Source: Klebsiella ornithinolytica NBRC 105727 = ATCC 31898 (GTDB taxonomy: Bacteria; Pseudomonadota; Gammaproteobacteria; Enterobacterales; Enterobacteriaceae). From it: a DNA stretch of 64,000 nucleotides. The stretch spans positions 496,001 through 560,000 of the forward strand of contig NZ_BCYR01000001.1 in the NCBI RefSeq assembly GCF_001598295.1, given 5' to 3'. Below are positions 19,154 through 30,190 of this stretch, one piece after another; within the stretch, counting starts at the first letter, position 1; each line of letters starts with the position of its first letter. The position numbers and the translations under genes were made by a program. The notes below the pieces were generated by a model. The model ran no database searches. It was not told the DNA's origin and saw nothing but the letters and a program-made list of their open reading frames with translations.

Positions 19154-20835
19154 GCGTTCTCCTCCAGAGGCAGTCGCAGCGTGACGCGGGTGAAACGTTC
19201 CGCTTCACAGGTCACGGTAATGCCGCAGTCGGCGCCGAAGCGCGCCCGTAAACGGCGATCTACCAGGCTCATTCCCAGCCCGCTGGCGTTGGGATTGTCC
19301 TGGTACAGGCCGGCGTTATCCTCAATATCTAACTGCAGCCAGCGCTCGTGCTGGCTGGCGCGAATGGTAATTTCCCCTACCCCGAGATGCTGCGACGTGC
19401 CGTGTTTAATGGCGTTTTCAACAATCGGCTGCAGCGTAAACGCCGGCAGCTGATGGTGAGCCAGCGCGTCGGGCACCAGCATCTGAATCTGTAAATTGGC
19501 CTGGAAACGCGCTTTCTCAATTTGCAGATAGGCATTCACGTGTTCAATCTCATCCGCCAGCGTCACAAACTCCGACGGCCGCTTCAGATTCTTGCGGAAA
19601 AAGGTCGACAGGTACTGCACCAGCTGCCCGGCCTGATCGCTGTCGCGGCGAATCACCGCCTTCAGGGTATTCAACGCATTAAACAGAAAATGGGGATTCA
19701 CCTGCGCGTGGAGCAGCTTGATCTCCGATTGCGTCAGCAGCGCCTTCTGCCGCTCATACTGCCCGGCGAGGATTTGTGCCGACAGCAGCTGAGCGATCCC
19801 CTCTCCGAGCGTGCGATTGATGGAGCTGAACAGGCGGTTTTTCGCTTCATACAGCTTGATGGTGCCGATCACCCGCTGATTTTCACCGCGCAGCGGGATA
19901 ACCAGCGTCGACCCCAGCTTACAGTTGGGATGAATGGAACAGCGGTAGGGGACTTCATTGCCGTCGGCATACACCACTTCGCCGCTATCAATCGCTTTTT
20001 GCGTATAGGATGAAGAGATAGGTTTGCCCGGCAGGTGGTGGTCGTCGCCGATACCGGTAAACGCCAGCAGCTTGTCGCGATCGGTAATGGCCACCGCGCC
20101 GATATCGAGCTCCTGAATAAGCACCTGCGCCACCTTCATGCTGTTCTCTTCGTTGAATCCCTGGCGCAGGATCCCCTCGGTCGAGGCCGCCACCTTGAGG
20201 GCGGTGGCGGAAAAAGCCGAGGTGTACTTCTCAAACATCGCTCGCTTATCCAGCAGGATACGCATAAACAGCGCGGCGCCTACGGTGTTGGTCACCATCA
20301 TCGGCGCGGCGATGCTTTGCACCAGATGCAGCGCGTCCTGAAATGGCCGGGCGATCAGCAAAATGATCATCATCTGCACCAGCTCGGCAAAGAAGGTGAT
20401 CGCCCCGGCGGTGAGCGGGCTGAAGACCTTATCCGGCCGCCCGCGCTTGACCAGCACGCTGTGAACCAGGCCGCCCAGCAGCCCCTCGACTATGGTGGAA
20501 ACCATGCAGCTTAACGCCGTCATACCGCCGAGCGAGTAGCGGTGCAGCCCGCCGGTCAGCCCCACCAGGCCGCCGACCACCGGGCCACCGAGCAGGCCGC
20601 CCATCACGGCGCCGATGGCGCGGGTATTGGCGATCGAGTCTTCAATATGCAGACCGAAATAGGTCCCCATAATGCAGAAAATGGAGAAGGTCACGTAGCA
20701 CAGCAGCTTATGCGGTAGACGAACGGTAACCTGCATCAGCGGGATGAACAGCCGTGTCTTGCTCATCAGCCACGCAATGACCAAAAACACGCACATCTGC
20801 TGAAGCAGCAGCAACACCAGATCAAACTCGTACAT
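19147..20835 (-). CDS. btsS: LytS-type sensor histidine kinase BtsS (YehU)
   Basis: This 562-aa inner-membrane kinase has an N-terminal 5TM-LYT sensor region (about residues 1-200), a GAF domain (about 215-345), a HisKA_7TM-like histidine box [19 protein letters not shown] near residue 375, and an HATPase domain ([10 protein letters not shown]). Known from E. coli to sense extracellular pyruvate. I start at ATG 20835, which matches E. coli YehU; a GTG two codons earlier is also possible. Confidence 0.95.
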   Translation of the reverse strand: MYEFDLVLLLLQQMCVFLVIAWLMSKTRLFIPLMQVTVRLPHKLLCYVTFSIFCIMGTYFGLHIEDSIANTRAIGAVMGGLLGGPVVGGLVGLTGGLHRYSLGGMTALSCMVSTIVEGLLGGLVHSVLVKRGRPDKVFSPLTAGAITFFAELVQMMIILLIARPFQDALHLVQSIAAPMMVTNTVGAALFMRILLDKRAMFEKYTSAFSATALKVAASTEGILRQGFNEENSMKVAQVLIQELDIGAVAITDRDKLLAFTGIGDDHHLPGKPISSSYTQKAIDSGEVVYADGNEVPYRCSIHPNCKLGSTLVIPLRGENQRVIGTIKLYEAKNRLFSSINRTLGEGIAQLLSAQILAGQYERQKALLTQSEIKLLHAQVNPHFLFNALNTLKAVIRRDSDQAGQLVQYLSTFFRKNLKRPSEFVTLADEIEHVNAYLQIEKARFQANLQIQMLVPDALAHHQLPAFTLQPIVENAIKHGTSQHLGVGEITIRASQHERWLQLDIEDNAGLYQDNPNASGLGMSLVDRRLRARFGADCGITVTCEAERFTRVTLRLPLEENAC

Positions 20836-21044
20836 ACCCACAGACCACGCTTCACTCGAAAGCGCGTAACATACACTGCCGGGTCATCACTTTCTTTGAA
20901 GCACTACAAGAAAATCACAAATCATGGTCAGGATCACACTTCTTGCCCGCCTCTCGTCACTTAAACGAACAAAAAATGAGCGAATATTTCCTCTTCCGTA
21001 AACAGCTTCTACAGTTATAGGGGAGACTTTGCGGGAGAGGATAT

Positions 21045-21776
21045 ATGGCGCTTTATACGATTGGTGAAGTGGCTCAGCTCTGTGACATTAACCCCGTAAC
21101 GCTTCGCGCCTGGCAACGACGCTACGGATTGCTGAAACCGCAGCGCACCGACGGAGGGCACCGCCTGTTTAACGAGCAGGAAATTGACCGAATCCGCGAG
21201 ATTAAGCGCTGGATTGATTCCGGCGTTCAGGTGAGTAAGGTCAAAACCTTGCTTAACGACAACACGAGTGGAGAGGAAGACGGCTGGCGGGAGCAGCAGG
21301 AGATTCTGCTGGGGTATCTCCACGACGGCAGCTACCACCGTTTACGGCTGTGGATCAAAGAGCGCAGCCATAGCTATACGGCGCTGACCCTGGTCAACCA
21401 TCTGTTTATCCCCTTACGCCACCGCCTGCTCAGCCCGCAGCCGACGCTTACCGCGCTGCGCAGCATCCTCGACGGGATTCTCATCAACCATGTCGCGCAC
21501 AGCCTCGCCAGCGCCTGGAAACGTCCGGGCAGCCATGCGCTGGTGCTCGGCTGGAATGTCAACGACACCACGCGGCTGTGGCTGGAGGGCTGGATCGCCT
21601 GCGAACAAGGCTGGCGGGTCGATGTCCTCCCCCACTCTCTGACCCACATCCGTCCCGATCTGTTTCCTGACAGCACGCTCCTGGTATGGTGCGGCGAAAC
21701 CCCGACCCTGGCGCAGCAGGATCAGCTCCAGGCCTGGCAGCAGCAGGGGCACGTTATCTGGCTAAATAGCAATTAA
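21045..21776 (+). CDS. mlrA: MerR-family regulator MlrA
   Basis: This 243-aa protein has an N-terminal MerR helix-turn-helix (YTIGEVAQLCDINPVTLRAW) followed by a long C-terminal domain. In E. coli MlrA activates csgD with RNA polymerase carrying RpoS and so promotes curli and biofilm. GAGAGGA lies 6 bases before the ATG. Upstream CTACAGTTAT (about 21010-21019) looks like a sigma-S type -10, a weak guess. Confidence 0.94.
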   Translation: MALYTIGEVAQLCDINPVTLRAWQRRYGLLKPQRTDGGHRLFNEQEIDRIREIKRWIDSGVQVSKVKTLLNDNTSGEEDGWREQQEILLGYLHDGSYHRLRLWIKERSHSYTALTLVNHLFIPLRHRLLSPQPTLTALRSILDGILINHVAHSLASAWKRPGSHALVLGWNVNDTTRLWLEGWIACEQGWRVDVLPHSLTHIRPDLFPDSTLLVWCGETPTLAQQDQLQAWQQQGHVIWLNSN

Positions 21777-21835
21777 TGTTTCATTAACACCTGTGCTTCA
21801 CCGTATAATCCCTCCGTTAACATCAGGAGCCTATT

Positions 21836-21949
21836 ATGAAGCCAGCGAAAATTGCGGTTATCACCCTCTTCTTATTCATGGCCATCAGCGGCATCGGCGG
21901 CGTCATGCTGGCCGGTTACTCGTTTATTGTGCGCGGTGGTGTCGGCTGA
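21836..21949 (+). CDS. yohO: Small membrane protein YohO
   Basis: This 37-aa protein with one hydrophobic helix ([20 protein letters not shown]) resembles the 35-aa E. coli YohO, which sits in the same place after mlrA. AGGAG lies 7 bases before ATG 21836. It is too short for most gene finders. The last 26 bases overlap the end of the convergent yehW gene. Function is unknown. Confidence 0.9.
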   Translation: MKPAKIAVITLFLFMAISGIGGVMLAGYSFIVRGGVG

Positions 21950-22661
21950 TTCGCCGGTTCAACCGTTCAAAGCCGCGGTCGACGATAATCGCCGCCAGCG
22001 CGACCAGCAGCGCCCCCTGAATGACATAAGCCGTATTGAATCCGCTCAGGCCGATAACGATCGGCGTGCCGAGCGTATTCGCCCCGACCGTTGACGCAAT
22101 GGTCGCCGTTCCGATATTGACGATGGTCGATATCCGGATACCGGCCAGCATCACCGGCGCAGCCAGCGGCATCTCCACGCGAATAAGTCTCTGCCAGCCC
22201 GTCATGCCCATCCCGTTGGCGATACTCACGACCCCCGACGGCACGGCGCTCAGCCCGGCCAGGGTCCCCTGCAGGACCGGTAATATGCCATACAGCGCCA
22301 GCGCAATCAGCGCAGGCTGCCAGCCAAACCCCAGTACCGGAACGGCAATCGCCAGCACCGCCACCGGCGGAAACGTTTGTCCCATCGCGGCGATGGTCTC
22401 CACCAATGGACGAAACTCGCGGCCTGCGGGACGCGTCACCGCCACCCCGGCCCCGACGCCCACCACCGTCGCCGCCAGGCTGGAAAGCACCACCAGCCAG
22501 CAGTGGGCGAAAGTCAGGGCGACAAAACTCTCCTGCTGATACACCGGGCGCGGCAGCTCGGGGAACAGCGCGCTGAATAGCGGCGTGCTATAAGGCAGCA
22601 GCAGCAAAATGGCGATAAACAGCGCCAGCAGCCACAGCAGCGGATCACGAAGTACGCGCAT
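21924..22661 (-). CDS. yehW: ABC transporter permease YehW (OsmW-like)
   Basis: This 245-aa inner-membrane permease belongs to the OsmU/YehZYXW compatible-solute transporter, with about six membrane spans and the EAA-type loop [23 protein letters not shown] 22661 has GGAGGTG upstream; a longer ORF start at 22724 lies deep inside yehX and is less likely. It overlaps yehX by 17 bp. The four genes run yehZ-yehY-yehX-yehW. Confidence 0.94.
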   Translation of the reverse strand: MRVLRDPLLWLLALFIAILLLLPYSTPLFSALFPELPRPVYQQESFVALTFAHCWLVVLSSLAATVVGVGAGVAVTRPAGREFRPLVETIAAMGQTFPPVAVLAIAVPVLGFGWQPALIALALYGILPVLQGTLAGLSAVPSGVVSIANGMGMTGWQRLIRVEMPLAAPVMLAGIRISTIVNIGTATIASTVGANTLGTPIVIGLSGFNTAYVIQGALLVALAAIIVDRGFERLNRRISRHHRAQ

Positions 22662-23592
22662 GCCGCACCTCCTCGCCGAGCAGATCGGCAAAATGCAGCG
22701 TTCCGCACGCCTCCCCCTGTTCATCCACTACCGGCAGGACGTCGCAGCGATGGGCAATAAACTGCGACAGCGCTTCGCGCAGCGTCATCGCGACGTTGAG
22801 CGTATCGCCGGCAAGCCGTTCATTACGCCGCAGATAGTCGCCCACCCCGCGCAGCGACAACAGCCGGACGCCCAGTTCGCTGCGGCCAAAAAAAGTCTCG
22901 ACGAAGGTATTTTCAGGCTCGAGCAGCATCTGCAGCGGCGCCCCCTGCTGGATCACTTCGCCACCGTCCATCAGCACCAGGTGATCCGCCAGCCGCAGGG
23001 CTTCATCAATATCGTGGGTCACCAGCACAATCGTCCGCCCGAGCAGCCGATGGATGCGGATCATCTCCTGCTGGAGCGCTTCCCGGGTGACCGGATCCAG
23101 CGCGCCAAACGGTTCGTCCATCAGCAGGACTTCAGGATTGGCCGCCAGCGCCCGCGCCACGCCAACGCGCTGCTGCTGACCGCCGGAGAGCTGATGCGGA
23201 TAGCGCTCCCGCAGCGTCGGCTCCAGCCCCAGCAGCGCCATTAATTCGTCAATGCGCGCCGCGATTTTGCGCTGCGGCCATTTTTGCAGCTGCGGGACGG
23301 TGGCGATGTTCTGCGCCACCGTCCAGTGCGGAAACAGGCCGATAGACTGAATGGCATAGCCCATGCGTCGACGTAGCGCCAGCACCGGCTGCTGGCGAAT
23401 ATCCTGCCCGGCAAAACGGATGGTGCCGCTGTCATGTTCGATCAGCCGGTTAATCATTTTCAGGGTGGTTGATTTCCCCGAGCCAGAGGTTCCGATCAGG
23501 ACCGAGAATGCGCCTTCGCGCAGGTGCAGGTTCAGGTTTTTCACCGCCGGCAGCCCGGCGAAGGATTTGTTGACCCCGTTAAATTCAATCAC
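22645..23592 (-). CDS. yehX: ABC transporter ATP-binding protein YehX (OsmV-like)
   Basis: This 315-aa ATPase has Walker [10 protein letters not shown] (about residue 35), signature [15 protein letters not shown], Walker [13 protein letters not shown] and a C-terminal CBS pair region ([19 protein letters not shown]). CBS domains in this family sense ionic strength. It starts 8 bp inside the end of yehY, so the operon is translationally coupled. Confidence 0.95.
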   Translation of the reverse strand: MIEFNGVNKSFAGLPAVKNLNLHLREGAFSVLIGTSGSGKSTTLKMINRLIEHDSGTIRFAGQDIRQQPVLALRRRMGYAIQSIGLFPHWTVAQNIATVPQLQKWPQRKIAARIDELMALLGLEPTLRERYPHQLSGGQQQRVGVARALAANPEVLLMDEPFGALDPVTREALQQEMIRIHRLLGRTIVLVTHDIDEALRLADHLVLMDGGEVIQQGAPLQMLLEPENTFVETFFGRSELGVRLLSLRGVGDYLRRNERLAGDTLNVAMTLREALSQFIAHRCDVLPVVDEQGEACGTLHFADLLGEEVRHARTS

Positions 23593-24745
23593 CCGCTTCT
23601 CCTTTCAATAATGCCCCCCACAGCGCAAACAGCGCGTCGACCACCACCGCCAGCGCAATCGTCGGCATCACTCCCAGCAGTACCAGATCCAGGGCGCTGC
23701 TCAACAGCCCCTGGAAGACCAGCGCACCAAACCCACCGGCGCCGATCAGGGCGGCGACCACCGCCATTCCGACGGTTTGCACGCTCACCACCCGCAGACT
23801 GCGCAGCAAAACCGGCAGCGCCAGCGGCAGCTGCACGTGCCAGAAGCGCTGCGCGCCGCTCATCCCCATCGCCGCGGCGCTCTCAAGCACATCGCGCGGT
23901 ACCTGCTGTAAACCGGTCACCACCCCGCGAACCAGCGGCAGCAAGGCATACAGCACCAGCGCAATCAGCGCTGGCGTCATCCCGGTGCCGGAAATGCCGC
24001 GCTCCGCCAGACCGGGGAAATGGCGGGCGAGACCGGCCAGCGGCGCGATCAGCAGACCAAACAGCGCCACGGAGGGAATCGTTTGAATAACATTGAGAAA
24101 GGTAAACACCGGGGCCTGCCACCGCGGCCGGCGCCAGAGGCCGATGCCTACCGGCAGCCCGATCAGCAGCCCCGGCAACAGCGTGCCAAACAGCAGGGTC
24201 AAATGTTGACGCAGCGCGTCATCAAACACCTCCTGACGGTTGGCATACTCTTTCAGTAGCGAGAGCTGATTCAGCGCTCCGCTGCCGAGCAGCACGCAGG
24301 GAATCAACCAGATTTGCACATTGAGCAGCCAGCGCCAGTGCGCCCGCGTGGTCAGACGCCGGATTGTCTCGCTGGCCAGCAGTAAGCACAGCGCCAGCGC
24401 CAGCCACAGGCCGCTTCCCGGCGAGGTGCGGGCCAGCGAGGAGCCGCTGTGCGCCAGCTGTACCGCCGTCTGCCCCGCCCCCCAGAACAGCAGCGCCAGC
24501 AGCGCATCCAGCATCAGCAAGCTCAGCAGCAGCGGCCTGCGTCCCGGTAGCCAGCAGAGCAGAATCAGCAGCAGCGCGCCGCAGACCTGCACCGCCGTCA
24601 GCCACGGCGCGAGTTGCCAAAGCCAGCGTCCCTCCCCGGAGAGCAGACGGTTAGGCGCATAGTTGACGAACGGCAGAGCCACCACCAGCAGCAGCAGACA
24701 GGCCAGCAGCAGCGATACGCGGTTATAACAGCGAATAGCCACCAA
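23585..24745 (-). CDS. yehY: ABC transporter permease YehY (OsmY-like permease of OsmU)
   Basis: This 386-aa permease has a longer N-terminal membrane region (about four extra spans) before the standard binding-protein-dependent permease domain, with the EAA-like loop [22 protein letters not shown]. It is the second membrane subunit of the transporter, starting 4 bp after yehZ. This long form is normal for YehY. Confidence 0.94.
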   Translation of the reverse strand: MVAIRCYNRVSLLLACLLLLVVALPFVNYAPNRLLSGEGRWLWQLAPWLTAVQVCGALLLILLCWLPGRRPLLLSLLMLDALLALLFWGAGQTAVQLAHSGSSLARTSPGSGLWLALALCLLLASETIRRLTTRAHWRWLLNVQIWLIPCVLLGSGALNQLSLLKEYANRQEVFDDALRQHLTLLFGTLLPGLLIGLPVGIGLWRRPRWQAPVFTFLNVIQTIPSVALFGLLIAPLAGLARHFPGLAERGISGTGMTPALIALVLYALLPLVRGVVTGLQQVPRDVLESAAAMGMSGAQRFWHVQLPLALPVLLRSLRVVSVQTVGMAVVAALIGAGGFGALVFQGLLSSALDLVLLGVMPTIALAVVVDALFALWGALLKGEAGD

Positions 24746-24749
24746 TAAT

Positions 24750-25667
24750 CTACTTCAGCAGCCCTTTTTGCTGCAGATAATCTGCGGCAACTTTTTTCGC
24801 GTCCAGCCCTTCCACGGCAATACTGGCATTGAGCTGTTGCAGCGTTTTCTCGTCAAGGCTGGCAAAGACCGGCTGGAGCCATTGCGCGATCTGCGGATAG
24901 GCTTTCAGCACCGCTTCGCGCACCACGGGCGTCGGGGCATAAATCGGCTGTACGCCCTGCGGATCGCTGAGCGTTTGCAGCCCCAGCGCCGCCACCGGCC
25001 CGTCGGTTCCGTAGGCCATTGCCGCATTCACCCCGGAAGTCTGCTGGGCCGCCGCTTTGATGGTCACCGCCGTATCGCCCCCCGCCAACGACAGCAGCTG
25101 ACTTTGCTTGAGCTTGAAGCCATAGGCTTTTTCAAAGGCCGGGAGCGCATCCGGACGTTCGATAAATTCGGCGGAGGCGGCGAGCTTAAAGTCGCCCCCT
25201 TTTTGCAGCCAGGCGCTGAGATCGGCCAGCGAGGTCAGATGATTTTTTTCCGCCAGATCCTGACGCACGGCAATGGTCCAGGTGTTATTGGCCGGCGCAG
25301 GCGTCAGCCAGATAAGCTTATTCTTCTGCGCGTCGAGGGTTTTGACCTTCTCATAACCCTGCTGCGCGTTCTTCCACGCCGGGTCGTTTTCGTCTTTAAA
25401 GAAGAAGGCGCCGTTGCCGGTGTATTCCGGATAAATGTCTAATTCCCCCGCCGTAATCGCCCCGCGTACCACCGGGGTGGTTCCCAGCTGGATCTTATTC
25501 ACGGTTTTCACGCCATGACTTTCCAGAACCTGCAAAATAATATTGCCCAGCAGCGCCCCTTCGGTGTCGATTTTTGAGCCAACTTTGACCGGCTCCGCCG
25601 CCTGAAGCGGCAGGCTGACCAGCGCGACCAGCGCCAGCGCGCCTGACCAGATACGTGCCTTTATCAT
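24750..25667 (-). CDS. osmF: Glycine-betaine/choline-type substrate-binding protein OsmF (YehZ)
   Basis: This 305-aa periplasmic protein has a signal peptide ending at LPLQAAE and an OpuAC-like domain ([20 protein letters not shown] near the start, the Tyr-rich [12 protein letters not shown] stretch). It is the first gene of the four-gene transporter operon. In E. coli this operon depends on RpoS and has low affinity for betaine. AGAGGGACG precedes the ATG. Confidence 0.94.
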   Translation of the reverse strand: MIKARIWSGALALVALVSLPLQAAEPVKVGSKIDTEGALLGNIILQVLESHGVKTVNKIQLGTTPVVRGAITAGELDIYPEYTGNGAFFFKDENDPAWKNAQQGYEKVKTLDAQKNKLIWLTPAPANNTWTIAVRQDLAEKNHLTSLADLSAWLQKGGDFKLAASAEFIERPDALPAFEKAYGFKLKQSQLLSLAGGDTAVTIKAAAQQTSGVNAAMAYGTDGPVAALGLQTLSDPQGVQPIYAPTPVVREAVLKAYPQIAQWLQPVFASLDEKTLQQLNASIAVEGLDAKKVAADYLQQKGLLK

Positions 25668-25743
25668 CCCCGCGTCCCTCTTAATTTGCGCTCCATTAAC
25701 AGGAGCTTAAGAGAAAAGCGTAGTTCATTTAGTGCATCCAGAA

Positions 25744-25770
25744 AAAGAAAAGGCCGAATATTCGGCCTTT
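25744..25770 (-). terminator. Intrinsic terminator of bglX
   Basis: The perfect palindrome AAAGGCCGAATATTCGGCCTTT is followed on the minus strand by TTCTTTTTC. It lies about 100 bases after the bglX stop and about 80 bp before the osmF start. Confidence 0.8.
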
Positions 25771-25867
25771 GAGAAGGATGACAACGCTGTTTTAAACAGG
25801 GCGCCCGCGTTTCTGCCGGGAGGCGGCTGGCGCCTGGCCCGGCCGGCGAAACCCGCCGTTTCCTCGC

Positions 25868-28165
25868 TTACAGCAGCTCGAATTCACTCTGCTTCACGCG
25901 GGCGGAGTCGACGCCAATAAAGACGTTGAATTTTCCCGGCTCGGCATCGTATTTCATTTTCTGATTCCAGAACTTCAGGGCGTCAATTTCAATCGGGAAG
26001 GCGACGGTTTGCGTCTCTCCCGGCTTGAGGGTCACGCGCTTAAAGCCGCGCAGCATTTTCACCGGACGGCTCATCGAGGCGGTCACATCCTGCAGATAGA
26101 GCTGAATCACCGTTGCGCCTTCGCGCTTGCCGGTGTTGGTCACCTGTACGCTGGCGGTGACGCTACCGTCGCGCTGCAGGGTCGGCGCCGACATTTTGAC
26201 GTCGGAAACGCTAAAGGTGGTGTAGCTCAGGCCGTAGCCGAACGGGTACAGCGGGCCATTCGCTTCATCAAAGTAGCGGGAGGTGTATTTGTTCGGTTTA
26301 TCGGCATTGTACGGACGGCCGGTATTAAGATGGCTGTAGTACACCGGAATCTGCCCCACCGAGCGCGGGAACGACATCGGCAGTTTACCGGACGGGTTGG
26401 CATCGCCGAACAGCACATCGGCAATGGCATGGCCCCCCTCGGTCCCGGCGAACCAGGTTTCGAGGATAGCGTCAGCCTGCTGATCTTCTTTCACCAGCGC
26501 CAGCGGACGACCGTTCATCAGCACCAGTACCAGCGGCTTACCGGTGGCTTTCAGGGCGCTAATCAAATCGCGCTGGCTCTGTGGCAAGGTGATGTCGGTA
26601 CGGCTGGAGGCTTCATGGGCCATGCCCTGCGCCTCGCCCACCACGGCCACCACCACGTCGGACTGTTTCGCCGCCGCCACCGCTTCATCGATCATCGCCT
26701 GCGGCGAGCGCGGATCGACCTGCACCGCTTTCTCATACAGGTTGAGGAAATCGACAATACCTTTATCGTTGGTGACGTTAGCGCCGCGGGCATAGATAAC
26801 CTTGCCTTTGTCGCCCAGCGCCTCTTTGATGCCGGTCAGCACCGTCACCGACTGATCCGCCACCCCTGCCGCCGACCAGCTGCCCATCATGTCACGTTTG
26901 CTGTCAGCCAGCGGCCCGATAACCGCAACGGTTCCCGATTTTTTCAGCGGCAGCGTCTCCAGACGGTTCTTCAGCAGCACCAGGCTTTGCCGGGCGACTT
27001 CGCGCGCCTCCTGGCGATGCAGGCGGCTTTCGGCGTTGGTATCCTGCGGATCGGTTCCCTGCGGACCGAGATGGCTGTACGGATCGTTAAACAGCCCCAT
27101 ATCATATTTAACGTTGAGCACGTGGCGGGTGGCGTCATCCAGCTCCGCCATCGTCACCTTGCCGGATTTAACAAGCCCCGGCAGGTATTTGCTGTAGTAC
27201 TCGTCGCTCATACTCATGTTGATGCCCGACTTCAGCGCTACCCGCACGGCATCTTCCGGATCGGCAGCAACGCCGTGCTTGATCAGCTCTTTGATCGCGC
27301 CGTGATCGGAGACGGTGATGCCTTTAAAGCCCCAGTCATCGCGCAGCACCTCTTTCAGCAGCCAGGCATCGGAGGTCGCCGGCGTGCCGTTCAGCGAGTT
27401 GAGCGCCACCATCACCGCGCCGCTCCCGGCATCCAGCCCCGCTTTATACGGCGGCATATAGTCGTTGAACAGGCGCTGCGGGCTCATATCGACGGTGTTG
27501 TACTCTTTGCCCCCCTCCACCGCGCCATAGGCGGCGAAGTGCTTCACGCTGGTCATCACCGAGTAGCGATCCGCCGGGCTTTTGCCCTGCATCGACTCAA
27601 CCATCGCCCGTCCCATTTCGGTGGTCAGATAGGTATCTTCGCCGAAACCTTCCGAAGCGCGGCCCCAGCGCGGATCGCGGGAGACATCGACCATCGGCGC
27701 CCAGGTCATGTTGAGACCGTCGTCGGCGGCTTCATACGCCGAAATACGCCCCACCGTCTTTACCGCGTCCAGGTTAAAGGAAGAGGCCAGACCAAGGCTT
27801 ATCGGGAACACGGTACGCTGACCGTGAATCACGTCATAGGCGAAAAACAGCGGGATTTTCAACCGGCTGAGCTGCATGACCTGGTCCTGCATCGCGCGGA
27901 TATCCGGGCGGGTCACGGTATTGAAAATGGCCCCGACCTGGCCATCTTTGATCATCTCGCGGATCGCCTCTTTCGGGTTATCCGGCCCGACGCTGATCAG
28001 CCTTAGCTGGCCAATTTTTTCATCGACGGTCATCTTCTTGAGCAGTTCACTCACGAACGCATCGCGGGCCTGCGGCGTCAGAGGGTGATTGCCGAACAGT
28101 TCATCCGCCAGCGCGGGTTGCAGCGCCAGACTGACGGCGACGCCTATAGTGCAGAGCCATTTCAT
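25868..28165 (-). CDS. bglX: Periplasmic beta-glucosidase BglX (GH3)
   Basis: This 765-aa enzyme, the E. coli length, has a signal peptide (residues 1-20, ALA cleavage), a GH3 N-domain with the nucleophile Asp287 in GITVSDHGAI, a GH3 C-domain, and a fibronectin-III-like end domain (VQVTNTGKREGATVIQLYL). It hydrolyses beta-glucosides in the periplasm. The start at ATG 28165 is chosen for the signal peptide and AGAGAGA upstream; the open frame extends further without a credible start. It is divergent from dld. Confidence 0.96.
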   Translation of the reverse strand: MKWLCTIGVAVSLALQPALADELFGNHPLTPQARDAFVSELLKKMTVDEKIGQLRLISVGPDNPKEAIREMIKDGQVGAIFNTVTRPDIRAMQDQVMQLSRLKIPLFFAYDVIHGQRTVFPISLGLASSFNLDAVKTVGRISAYEAADDGLNMTWAPMVDVSRDPRWGRASEGFGEDTYLTTEMGRAMVESMQGKSPADRYSVMTSVKHFAAYGAVEGGKEYNTVDMSPQRLFNDYMPPYKAGLDAGSGAVMVALNSLNGTPATSDAWLLKEVLRDDWGFKGITVSDHGAIKELIKHGVAADPEDAVRVALKSGINMSMSDEYYSKYLPGLVKSGKVTMAELDDATRHVLNVKYDMGLFNDPYSHLGPQGTDPQDTNAESRLHRQEAREVARQSLVLLKNRLETLPLKKSGTVAVIGPLADSKRDMMGSWSAAGVADQSVTVLTGIKEALGDKGKVIYARGANVTNDKGIVDFLNLYEKAVQVDPRSPQAMIDEAVAAAKQSDVVVAVVGEAQGMAHEASSRTDITLPQSQRDLISALKATGKPLVLVLMNGRPLALVKEDQQADAILETWFAGTEGGHAIADVLFGDANPSGKLPMSFPRSVGQIPVYYSHLNTGRPYNADKPNKYTSRYFDEANGPLYPFGYGLSYTTFSVSDVKMSAPTLQRDGSVTASVQVTNTGKREGATVIQLYLQDVTASMSRPVKMLRGFKRVTLKPGETQTVAFPIEIDALKFWNQKMKYDAEPGKFNVFIGVDSARVKQSEFELL

Positions 28166-28359
28166 TTTTATCTCTCTTTCTCTCAGGCCGGGGTTACGGC
28201 AAAACATAATAAAAACCGCAGTTTGCCATATATATAAACAAGACGCCTGCACAATGCTAAGGTTCTTCTCTGATTTTTCGACACATTGGTGCACAAAATT
28301 GTCATACAAAGCGCTATGCTTAATTCCGATATTTTCGGTACCACCACAAGGAGTGGATC

Positions 28360-30105
28360 ATGTCATCGGCAACAACATCGAATAATTCTGGTTTTCTGGC
28401 GGAACTGGCAAGACTGGTTGGCTCCTCCCATCTGTTAACCGATCCGGCAAAAACCCAGCGCTACCGTAAAGGTTTCCGCTCCGGCCAGGGCGACGCGCTG
28501 GCGGTGGTCTTCCCGGGAACCCTGCTGGAACTGTGGCGCGTGCTGAGCGCCTGTGTCGACGCCGATAAAATCATTTTGATGCAGGCGGCGAACACCGGGC
28601 TGACCGAAGGTTCAACCCCAAGCGGCAACGACTACGACCGCGAGATCGTCATCATCAGCACCCTGCGCCTCGATAAGCTGCACCTGCTGGATAAAGGCGA
28701 ACAGGTGCTGGCGTTCCCGGGCACCACGCTCTACTCGCTGGAAAAAGCGCTGAAGCCGCTGGGTCGCGAGCCGCATTCGGTGATCGGTTCTTCCTGCATC
28801 GGCGCCTCGGTGATCGGCGGGATCTGCAACAACTCCGGCGGTTCGCTGGTACAACGCGGCCCGGCCTATACCGAGATGTCGTTATTTGCGCAGATTGACG
28901 AAAACGGCAAGCTGCGGCTGGTGAACCACCTCGGGATTGACCTCGGCGCCACGCCGGAACAGATCCTCAGCCGCCTCGACGACGACCGTATCAAAGAAGA
29001 TGATATTCAGCACGATGGCCGCCACGCCCATGACCACGATTACGTCACCCGCGTGCGCGACGTCAATGCCGATACCCCGGCGCGCTACAATGCCGACCCG
29101 GATCGCCTGTTTGAATCCTCCGGCTGCGCCGGCAAGCTGGCGGTATTCGCCGCGCGCCTCGATACCTTTCCGGCGGAAAAACGCCAGCAGGTCTTTTACA
29201 TCGGTAGCAATAACCCGGCGGTGCTGACGGAGATCCGTCGCCATATTCTCGCCGAGTTTCAGCACCTGCCGGTGGCGGGTGAGTACATGCATCGCGATAT
29301 CTACGATATCGCCGAGCGCTACGGGAAAGACACCTTCCTGATGATCGATAAGCTCGGCACCGACAAAATGCCGTTCTTCTTCACGATGAAAGGCCGCACC
29401 GACGCCATGCTGGAGAAAGTGTCGCTGTTTAAGCCCCACTTTACCGACCGCTTCATGCAGAAGCTCGGACACGTCTTCCCGGCGCATCTCCCGGAGCGGA
29501 TGAAAAGCTGGCGCGATAAATATGAACATCACCTGCTGCTGAAAATGGCGGGCGATGGCATCGAAGAAGCCCAGACCTGGCTGACGGCATACTTCCGCGA
29601 GGCCGAGGGCGATTTCTTTGCCTGCACGCCGGAAGAAGGCAGCAAAGCGTTTCTTCACCGCTTCGCCGCCGCAGGAGCAGCCATCCGTTACCAGGCGGTA
29701 CATGCCGACGAAGTGGAAGATATTCTGGCGCTGGATATCGCCCTGCGCCGTAACGATACCGAGTGGTTTGAGCATCTACCGCCGGAGATCGACAGTCAGC
29801 TGGTACATAAGCTCTATTACGGTCACTTTATGTGCCACGTCTTCCACCAGGACTACATCGTCAAAAAAGGCGTCGATGCCCACGAACTGAAAGAGAAGAT
29901 GCTGGAGCTGCTGAAGGCGCGCGGGGCGCAATACCCCGCCGAGCATAACGTCGGCCATCTCTATGAAGCGCCGGAGAGCTTAAAACAGTTCTACCGCCAG
30001 AATGACCCGACTAACAGCATGAACCCGGGGCTCGGAAAAACCAGTAAGCAGAAGTACTGGGGTGAGCGCCAGGCGGACGGGAGTCACGGCGCTGAAGAGC
30101 ACTAA
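28360..30105 (+). CDS. dld: Quinone-dependent D-lactate dehydrogenase Dld
   Basis: This membrane-associated FAD enzyme oxidises D-lactate to pyruvate and feeds electrons to quinones. The 581-aa protein has the PCMH-type FAD-binding domain (GLTEGSTPSG, GSSCIGASVIGGICNNSGGS) and the C-terminal Dld membrane-binding domain (about residues 270-570). AAGGAG lies 7 bases before the ATG. Length is close to E. coli Dld (571 aa). Confidence 0.97.
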   Translation: MSSATTSNNSGFLAELARLVGSSHLLTDPAKTQRYRKGFRSGQGDALAVVFPGTLLELWRVLSACVDADKIILMQAANTGLTEGSTPSGNDYDREIVIISTLRLDKLHLLDKGEQVLAFPGTTLYSLEKALKPLGREPHSVIGSSCIGASVIGGICNNSGGSLVQRGPAYTEMSLFAQIDENGKLRLVNHLGIDLGATPEQILSRLDDDRIKEDDIQHDGRHAHDHDYVTRVRDVNADTPARYNADPDRLFESSGCAGKLAVFAARLDTFPAEKRQQVFYIGSNNPAVLTEIRRHILAEFQHLPVAGEYMHRDIYDIAERYGKDTFLMIDKLGTDKMPFFFTMKGRTDAMLEKVSLFKPHFTDRFMQKLGHVFPAHLPERMKSWRDKYEHHLLLKMAGDGIEEAQTWLTAYFREAEGDFFACTPEEGSKAFLHRFAAAGAAIRYQAVHADEVEDILALDIALRRNDTEWFEHLPPEIDSQLVHKLYYGHFMCHVFHQDYIVKKGVDAHELKEKMLELLKARGAQYPAEHNVGHLYEAPESLKQFYRQNDPTNSMNPGLGKTSKQKYWGERQADGSHGAEEH

Positions 30106-30145
30106 TCAGGGGTGACGAGTTACGGGATTCTGTATTACGCTGCAC

Positions 30146-30167
30146 GCCGGAGAAACGCCTCTCCGGC
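30146..30167. repeat. REP-like hairpin after dld
   Basis: GCCGGAGA and TCTCCGGC form an 8-bp stem with a six-base loop in the 85-bp gap between dld and the acetyltransferase gene. No T-run follows, so transcription may read through to the next gene. Confidence 0.4.
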
Positions 30168-30190
30168 AAACCTGGTTAAGGAGTCCCATC

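Noticed and set aside
26009-28006. 665-codon open frame antisense to bglX
   Set aside because: BglX is unambiguous with all GH3 motifs. The antisense frame is rich in Arg/His/Gly in the pattern typical of a shadow frame.
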